From Panacagrimonas sp965216845 (lineage in GTDB: Bacteria; Pseudomonadota; Gammaproteobacteria; Nevskiales; Nevskiaceae), in NCBI GenBank assembly GCA_965216845.1, contig OZ244200.1:1612001-1676000 (forward strand): a stretch of 64,000 nt of DNA, in the 5' to 3' direction. A program made the translations under genes and the position numbers. Shown here in pieces: positions 59,168 to 64,000 of this stretch (within the stretch, counting starts at the first letter, position 1; every line of letters begins with the position of its first letter). The notes below the pieces were generated by a model that was not told where the DNA came from, made no database searches, and saw nothing but the letters and a program-made list of their open reading frames with translations.

Positions 59168-59626
59168 TCAGGCGCCATTTGCATGGTCGCTGATGTTCGC
59201 TGCTGTTTGGTATAGCTCAGCCAGTGCGTCTTCCGCCTTCTGGTAGATCGCTCGCAACTCAGGGTGGCGTCGAATCACCGGGTGGGCGCCGACCGCGTCG
59301 GCGCAGTGATCCAGCGCCACCGCGATCCGGTCGACGACCTCCGGATAGTGTCCGCGATTGACCTCTTGGTCTTCGAATACCTCGTCCAAAACCGGCGAGC
59401 CGTTTTGGATAGATTCCTTGAGCACGGGTTTTCGAAATGCCGAAAGATAATGTTGTACATCCGCTCGCAATTCGGACCAACGTTCCCCAAAGGGAGAAAC
59501 AGGCTCATTCGTCCAACTCTGAATGCGCCCGTGCTCGTCGTAATACACCTCATTGATCTGATACGCGGCATTTCCACCTGCGTCCTCAGTGGACAAGATT
59601 CGGTAATTCCAATGACTCATCTTCAT
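59168..59626 (-). CDS. Hypothetical protein (152 residues)
   Basis: A soluble protein without signal peptide. Its first half reads 'WNYRILSTEDAGG' and 'INEVYYDEHGRIQSW', then 'VSPFGERWSELRADVQHYL', a pattern I associate with small uncharacterised bacterial proteins that restate an incoming-data or toxin-immunity style fold. The second half is helical ('ELRAIYQKAEDALAELYQ'). I cannot assign a function. The first Met (59626) or the third codon could be the start. It lies between the hairpin at 59.1 kb and a small membrane protein on the same strand. Confidence 0.65.
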   Translation of the reverse strand: MKMSHWNYRILSTEDAGGNAAYQINEVYYDEHGRIQSWTNEPVSPFGERWSELRADVQHYLSAFRKPVLKESIQNGSPVLDEVFEDQEVNRGHYPEVVDRIAVALDHCADAVGAHPVIRRHPELRAIYQKAEDALAELYQTAANISDHANGA

Positions 59627-59653
59627 CGTTCCACAGCGGGGCTTTCCCCGTAA

Positions 59654-59860
59654 TTAGACGTCCAGATCGCAATCATCGCCGCCAAACAGGGACATGAGCA
59701 CCGCCAGACCCGAGAGGAGCAGAAACACTCTGAACAGGCCGCTGGAATATGGTTTGTCGGGATGCGCAAACAGTACGCCAATGCCCATCAGCAGGAAGAA
59801 TACGAGAAAGCTGTTTGCGCCAAAGGCGACAAGCCCGGCAATCATCAGATCGACGATCAT
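59654..59860 (-). CDS. Small membrane protein (68 residues), unknown
   Basis: Two hydrophobic helices (about residues 3-31 and 43-60) flank a short polar loop 'AHPDKPYSSG'. The acidic tail is G-G-D-D-C-D-L-D-V. It is 27 bp upstream of the 152-residue hypothetical gene on the same strand, so the two may form a small operon. No family recognised. Confidence 0.55.
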   Translation of the reverse strand: MIVDLMIAGLVAFGANSFLVFFLLMGIGVLFAHPDKPYSSGLFRVFLLLSGLAVLMSLFGGDDCDLDV

Positions 59861-59945
59861 GTGTCCACTCCCTGGTGGCGAAGTTTGCTGACGCCGACCA
59901 TAAGCCCCAACAGGCTCATCAGATGAGCCTGCAACACCTTTTGGT

Positions 59946-60926
59946 TTACTCGGCCGCGCTCAGATAGATCGCTCTGATCGCCTCGATTTCTTCACGAACT
60001 TTGGTTCGCAATTCGGCAGGCTCGAGCACCTCGACATGCTTTGCGTGCCGCAGGATGTCCATGACCAGCTCGGTATCGTCGTGGTAGGGGAACGACAGCG
60101 TCAGGGCGCCGTTCTGATCGAATTTCTGCACCTGTTCAGGGTGCCAGGTTTCCTGACCGACCCAGCGGCTGCGAATCGCTGAAAATCGAAGGCGCGCGAT
60201 CTGGGTCGGCGCGCCGGCGAAAATGCCGTAACTCGACGCCAGCACCTGATCGAGCTCCTGCGCTGGGATTTCAGTCGCCGGCGTGGATTGCAGCCGCATC
60301 CTGCGAATGGCGTCGAGCGAAAAGCTGCGCAGCGCCTGTTTTGAATGACACCAGGCATCCAGGTACCAGTTGCCGCGGTAATGGGTCAGTCGCTGTGGCG
60401 AAACGATGCGCGCGCTCACCTCGTCACGCTGGCGATGATAGTGTTCGATGGCCAGTCGTCGGCGTTGCAATACACCCTGCGCCGCAGTGGAAAAGCATGC
60501 GGGCGAACTCATGCGGTTGCCGGCGTTGTGGACCCGGATGCGGTGCATCTGCGCCGATGGCATCTCCTGTGTTTCCAGAATCTTTTCCAGCCGCTGGATC
60601 AGCGGACTCAGCTTTGCAGACAGCAGCGCCGGCGCCAGCTCACGCAGCATGGCGTGCATGACGACCAGGGCATGAATTTCCGCAGATTCAAACCACAAGC
60701 CGGGCAGGTTGTAGTTGTCGGCGCCGGTCAGGCCGGAATCGTAACGATAGCCGCGCCGGTCGGCGTCCCAGATCAAAGGGGCGCGCAATCGGTCGCGCAT
60801 GTATTCAATATCGCGCTTGGCGGTGGCGCGGGAGATTTCGAGTTCATCCATGAGTCGCGTCAGCGGTACGCACTGACCGGCCTGCATGATTTCGTGAATG
60901 CGGTAGAAACGTTCAAGCCGGTCCAA
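59946..60926 (-). CDS. WYL-domain transcriptional regulator (YafY family)
   Basis: A 326-residue regulator. The N-terminal helix-turn-helix is 'LTRLMDELEISRATAKRDIEYM'-like (residues about 22-42, split here for length: L-T-R-L-M to R-D-I-E-Y-M). A WYL domain follows at about residues 150-240 ('RGNWYLDAWCHSKQALRSF'), then a WCX-type C-terminal region. WYL proteins bind nucleic acid or nucleotide ligands and often regulate CRISPR-Cas and other defence genes. It lies 1.7 kb upstream of the type I-F cas1 gene, on the opposite strand, so control of that locus is possible but unproven. Confidence 0.88.
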   Translation of the reverse strand: MDRLERFYRIHEIMQAGQCVPLTRLMDELEISRATAKRDIEYMRDRLRAPLIWDADRRGYRYDSGLTGADNYNLPGLWFESAEIHALVVMHAMLRELAPALLSAKLSPLIQRLEKILETQEMPSAQMHRIRVHNAGNRMSSPACFSTAAQGVLQRRRLAIEHYHRQRDEVSARIVSPQRLTHYRGNWYLDAWCHSKQALRSFSLDAIRRMRLQSTPATEIPAQELDQVLASSYGIFAGAPTQIARLRFSAIRSRWVGQETWHPEQVQKFDQNGALTLSFPYHDDTELVMDILRHAKHVEVLEPAELRTKVREEIEAIRAIYLSAAE

Positions 60927-61148
60927 TCATCCACTCCTGTGCAGTCATGCAAAGCTTCGAGTCTAGCCACGCGGCGACGGGAAATCGACACCGTGCACGG
61001 TCGAGTTACCAATCAGAACACATCAGTCATTCCGGACTCGGAGCTGAGCGTCGGCCCGTGCAAGCCGGCCATCGGGCTGGATGATTCGCGAACCTGAGCG
61101 CGGGCAACAATCAGCCGTCTCGTAGCGTCGCCACCTGGAGTCCCGATT

Positions 61149-62219
61149 GTGAAACCGAACCCGCTTGTCAGGTCGAAGCTTTGTGCCATCGCGGCCGGCA
61201 TGGTGATCGGACTGTCGGCTGCGCATGCAGTCCTCAAGTCAGATCTGACCCAGACTGAAACCGCGCAAATTCCGTTATCCGGGGAATCTGATCGAGCGGA
61301 TTCTGCATTCATCTCTGAAGTGGGGTATCTGGATACGCAATCCTTGCGCAAGCTGTTCACGCAACAGTTTGCAGACAAGGGCGATGCGCCAAGCTTCGAC
61401 CAACTGCGTGCATTCGCAAAGTCCAAGGGGTTTCACCTGCCGCATCCCACCTGTTTGTTGGAAGACGGGGATCACGACAAACTCCCGTGCCATGCGCGCA
61501 ACGGCGGCGTTGTTCCTGAAGTCGAATTCAAAGACGGCCTGCCGAAGGTTCGAGCGGACTACCCCGAGCTGGAGGAATATCCGGGGTACGCCGGATTCGC
61601 AGCCTACGAGCTGATCGCCGTGCATGAAAACGACCTTTACCTGCGCACAATTCAAAACGGCGGTGGCTCCGGCGTCTTTACCAGCGCCGTCGTTGTCCGG
61701 GTTGAAATGAACAATCCGGACGCAGCGGGTGGCATGACACATCTCAGCACCTTGCACAGCGGTGACCGTTGCAATGGTGGGACCAAGGCATTTGAGATGA
61801 ACCCTGACGGCAGTGCACGTCTGACAACCCATCTCACTACCTTTGACTTGCTGAATATCTCACTGGCCCATGATCCGGGCGCTGTCCGGTGGGGGGCGCT
61901 CGCCAGGCGAATGGGCAAAGCATCGGGTGAGAAATCGAAACCCGCCGGCGGCTGGGAACCGTATGACGATATCGCCGCCTGCGCGATCTGCTGCGCCGGC
62001 GTTGCCCACTACGACTTACCCGCGAACAAAACCGACCCGATCCAGCTCAGCGTTCGTTACCACTCGGAGTACTTCGGCGGCAAGTATCGCTCACTCAACA
62101 ACAGCCCGATTGATCGCTGTGTGCATCGGGCGTTTGGGGCGTTGGGGGAGGGGGATATCAACTTTGAATTCTCCCGGTGGCGGGATCTGACATCTCAGGT
62201 GGTGAGTCGCTGCGAATAG
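61149..62219 (+). CDS. Exported protein of unknown function (356 residues)
   Basis: Starts with GTG and a signal peptide (about residues 1-27, ending S-A-A-H-A). No known domain is evident. The mature part contains scattered Cys (near 'HPTCLLEDGDHDKLPCH' and 'IAACAICCAGVAHYD'), which suggests disulphides or metal binding, and several aromatic-rich strands. It is flanked by a WYL regulator and a helicase remnant. The GTG is preferred because the signal peptide begins directly there; no strong ribosome binding site is seen. Confidence 0.65.
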   Translation: MKPNPLVRSKLCAIAAGMVIGLSAAHAVLKSDLTQTETAQIPLSGESDRADSAFISEVGYLDTQSLRKLFTQQFADKGDAPSFDQLRAFAKSKGFHLPHPTCLLEDGDHDKLPCHARNGGVVPEVEFKDGLPKVRADYPELEEYPGYAGFAAYELIAVHENDLYLRTIQNGGGSGVFTSAVVVRVEMNNPDAAGGMTHLSTLHSGDRCNGGTKAFEMNPDGSARLTTHLTTFDLLNISLAHDPGAVRWGALARRMGKASGEKSKPAGGWEPYDDIAACAICCAGVAHYDLPANKTDPIQLSVRYHSEYFGGKYRSLNNSPIDRCVHRAFGALGEGDINFEFSRWRDLTSQVVSRCE

Positions 62220-62300
62220 TCAGATGCGCCTTTAAACGTTGCCCGGTTGAGGGAAAGTAACCTTTCCGTGCTCCTGTTTGGTTGGGGCATCGGCGGTGAC

Positions 62301-62570
62301 TCATCTTCTCGCCGGCTCTGCAAGGTCGTTCAGGAATTCGGATGCTGGATCAATGCCGGTCACGAGCAAACGATCCCTGGCACGAGTGCAAGCCACGTAC
62401 AGCAGATGCCGTTCTGTTTCATAAACCTCTTCAAGGTCGGATTGGTCAACGACGGATTCGATGCGCTCTTGAAGCGGGATCACTTCATCGTCGCAGGCCA
62501 TCACGGCGACGGCTTTGAATTCCAATCCCTTGGCGCGGTGCATGGCCCCGAAGGAAACTAACCCGAGGCG
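62301..62570 (-). pseudogene. Truncated UvrD-family helicase C-terminal remnant
   Basis: About 89 codons survive, read on the minus strand, from just after an in-frame TAG (62571-62573) to the TGA at 62301. Helicase motif V ('MHRAKGLEFKAVAVM') and motif VI ('ERHLLYVACTRARDRLLV') are clear, and the end 'PASEFLNDL' matches the C-terminus of UvrD-like helicases, which are often part of defence islands. Everything upstream (Walker A, motifs Ia-IV) is missing. Nothing else is recognisable in the 460-bp stretch between the exported protein and cas1, and no CRISPR repeats are present in it. Confidence 0.8.
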
Positions 62571-62679
62571 CTATCGGCCTTGTCCTCCTGAACGTTGAAC
62601 GCGACGCAGCACCCGCGATCTCACGTATTGAGCCTGCAGCTTGGTAAGTTCTATACCCACGCTGCGAGCGAGCCATCTC

Positions 62680-63654
62680 GTGAACTCAATAAGAGCTTCT
62701 GATCTGAAGACAGTCCTGCACTCAAAACGAGCGAACCTGTATTACCTGGAGCACTGTCGGGTGCTTGTCAAAGGTGGCCGGGTGGAGTACGTCACCGACG
62801 AGGGCAGCCGGCAGCTGTACTGGAATATCCCGATTGCCAATACAACCTCGGTATTGCTGGGCACCGGCACTTCGATCACTCAGGCGGCGATGCGAGAGCT
62901 TGCCAAGGCAGGCGTGTTGGTCGGTTTCTGCGGTGGTGGCGGCACGCCCTTGTTTAGCGCCAATGAAGTCGATGTGGAGGTTGCCTGGTTCGCACCGCAA
63001 AGCGAATATCGGCCGACGGAGTATCTGCAGGCCTGGGTTGGGTTCTGGTTCGACGAAGCAGCGCGTCTGGCCGCCGCCCGACAGATTCAACACCGGCGTC
63101 TGGATTGGATACTGAAACACTGGGGCGGCAACAAACGGCTGCGTGATCAAGGGTTTTCGGTGGAAACCGGCGCGCTGCAAAAGGTGCTGGGTAGCCAGCA
63201 CGCGGCTGTCGATGTCGCGCCGGATGTTGCCGCCCTGCTGACTCAGGAAGCCCGGCTCAGCAAGAAGCTTTACCAGCTGGTTGCCAATTCCACTGATTAT
63301 GGTGACTTCACCCGTGCCAGTCGTGGCCAGAGCGTGGATGCCGCCAACCAGTTTCTCGACCACGGCAATTATCTGGCCTACGGTTTGGCGGCAACGGCTT
63401 GCTGGGTGCTGGGTTTGCCGCATGGCCTGGCCGTGCTGCATGGCAAGACCCGGCGTGGTGGCCTGGTGTTTGATGTGGCGGATCTCATCAAAGATGCCCT
63501 GATCATGCCGCAGGCTTTTCTGAGCGCTGTGCGTGGCGATGAGGAAAACGAATTCCGTCGCGCCTGTATCGAGCTGTTGACGCAAGCCGAAGCTCTGGAT
63601 TTCATGATCGACACGGTGAAGGACATCGCGCTGCACACCAAGGGGGACACATGA
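62680..63654 (+). CDS. cas1: CRISPR-associated endonuclease Cas1, type I-F
   Basis: Integrates new spacers together with Cas2. The protein of 324 residues opens 'DLKTVLHSKRANLYYLEHCR' shortly after the start and contains 'YWNIPIANTTSVLLGTGTS' and 'GVLVGFCGGGG', all specific to subtype I-F. The metal-binding residues are in 'FLDHGNYLAYG', 'LHGKTRRGG' (His) and 'FDVADLIKD' (two Asp). GTG 62680 places the start nine residues before L-K-T-V-L-H as in other I-F Cas1 proteins; TTG 62641 is in frame. The stop overlaps the cas2-cas3 start (ATGA). Confidence 0.96.
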   Translation: MNSIRASDLKTVLHSKRANLYYLEHCRVLVKGGRVEYVTDEGSRQLYWNIPIANTTSVLLGTGTSITQAAMRELAKAGVLVGFCGGGGTPLFSANEVDVEVAWFAPQSEYRPTEYLQAWVGFWFDEAARLAAARQIQHRRLDWILKHWGGNKRLRDQGFSVETGALQKVLGSQHAAVDVAPDVAALLTQEARLSKKLYQLVANSTDYGDFTRASRGQSVDAANQFLDHGNYLAYGLAATACWVLGLPHGLAVLHGKTRRGGLVFDVADLIKDALIMPQAFLSAVRGDEENEFRRACIELLTQAEALDFMIDTVKDIALHTKGDT

Positions 63655-64000
63655 ACGTCCTGCTGGTGTCCCAATGCAGTGGCCGGGCGATCAACGAAAC
63701 CCGGCGCATCCTCGATCAGTTCGCCGAACGCCGCGGTGAGAAAGTCTGGCAGACCAGCATTACTCAGGCCGGGCTGGACACCTTGCGCAAGCTGCTGAAA
63801 GCCAGCGCGCGCAAGAACACCGCCGTCGCCTGCCACTGGATTCGCGGCCGCGACCACAGCGAGTTGATCTGGATTGTCGGCCGGGCCAACCGCTTCAACC
63901 CCGAGGGTGCCGTGCCCACCAACATCACCGCCAGCGATGTGCTGCGCAGCAACGATGAGGATCAATGGCATTACGGCGAGCTGATTCGACTACTGGCCGG
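63651..64000 (+). CDS. cas3: Cas2-Cas3 fusion (Cas3f), type I-F, 5' part only
   Basis: The visible 116 residues are the N-terminal Cas2-like domain of the I-F Cas2/3 fusion: 'MNVLLVSQCSGRAINETRRI' start, 'RGEKVWQTSITQAGLDTLRK' and 'AVACHWIRGRDHSEL'. The HD nuclease and helicase parts must lie to the right of the window. The Cas2 portion joins Cas1 during spacer acquisition, while Cas3 degrades the target after Cascade binding. Further I-F genes (csy1-4) and the CRISPR array are expected downstream. Confidence 0.95.
   Translation, partial: MNVLLVSQCSGRAINETRRILDQFAERRGEKVWQTSITQAGLDTLRKLLKASARKNTAVACHWIRGRDHSELIWIVGRANRFNPEGAVPTNITASDVLRSNDEDQWHYGELIRLLA

Noticed and set aside
62220..62680. 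CRISPR array upstream of cas1
   Set aside because: No repeated 28-bp unit or leader-like AT-rich tract is visible. The interval is occupied by the helicase fragment.

Overview
The window looks like a chromosomal segment of a high-GC gammaproteobacterium. Gene content and order recall Pseudomonas and relatives: pyrC'-pyrB-ruvX-algH-gshB next to a pilG-pilI-chpA-chpC cluster, rppH beside a HAD phosphatase, yggS divergent from pilT-pilU, and argC-bactofilin-erpA. The ATP-grasp type of gshA and the AddB-like/UvrD-like pair resemble what is seen in Xanthomonadales, Nevskiales and Salinisphaerales. I would place it in one of those orders, but raw sequence alone does not settle this.

Layout. 1-6.1 kb (minus strand) is one long run led by gshB: glutathione synthetase, an ApbE/NusG-II/Gx membrane module, an AlgH protein carrying an EF-Ts-type UBA domain, RuvX, aspartate transcarbamoylase and its inactive DHOase-like partner. 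6.2-8.0 kb holds a MAPEG protein and glutamate-cysteine ligase, facing each other. 8.2-15.6 kb is a compact type IV pilus chemosensory operon (PilG, PilI, ChpA, ChpC) without PilJ or PilH. 15.6-21.9 kb carries a 7Fe ferredoxin and a two-gene AddAB-like repair pair. 22-35 kb is an iron-centred region: three sites resembling Fur boxes precede a delta-60-repeat lipoprotein, an imelysin/di-haem/imelysin/HTTM/TonB-receptor operon, and bfd; bfr follows. 35-46 kb is housekeeping: DUF1631, hemJ, argC, bactofilin, erpA, lipA, olsBA (ornithine lipids), RNase T and argG.

Immediately after argG lies the most unusual structure in the window: three perfectly spaced 183-bp tandem units. Each contains the last 96 bp of argG plus an 87-bp hairpin-rich spacer. 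The argG copies differ from the gene and from each other almost only at synonymous positions.

46.8-57 kb contains a hydrolase, an SDR, an RRM protein, rpiA, yggS, three tandem PilT/PilU ATPases, a GcvA-type regulator with a divergently encoded candidate small RNA, rplM-rpsI and tRNA-Gln. From the tRNA to the right edge (57-64 kb) the content turns accessory: a large surface lipoprotein, small unknown proteins, a WYL regulator, an unknown secreted protein, a UvrD-helicase remnant and the first two genes of a type I-F CRISPR-Cas locus (cas1 and the start of the cas2-cas3 fusion).

Start codons are frequently GTG or TTG, and many operon junctions are 1-4 nt overlaps. Statements about function rest on recognised motifs and family knowledge; no database search was possible.
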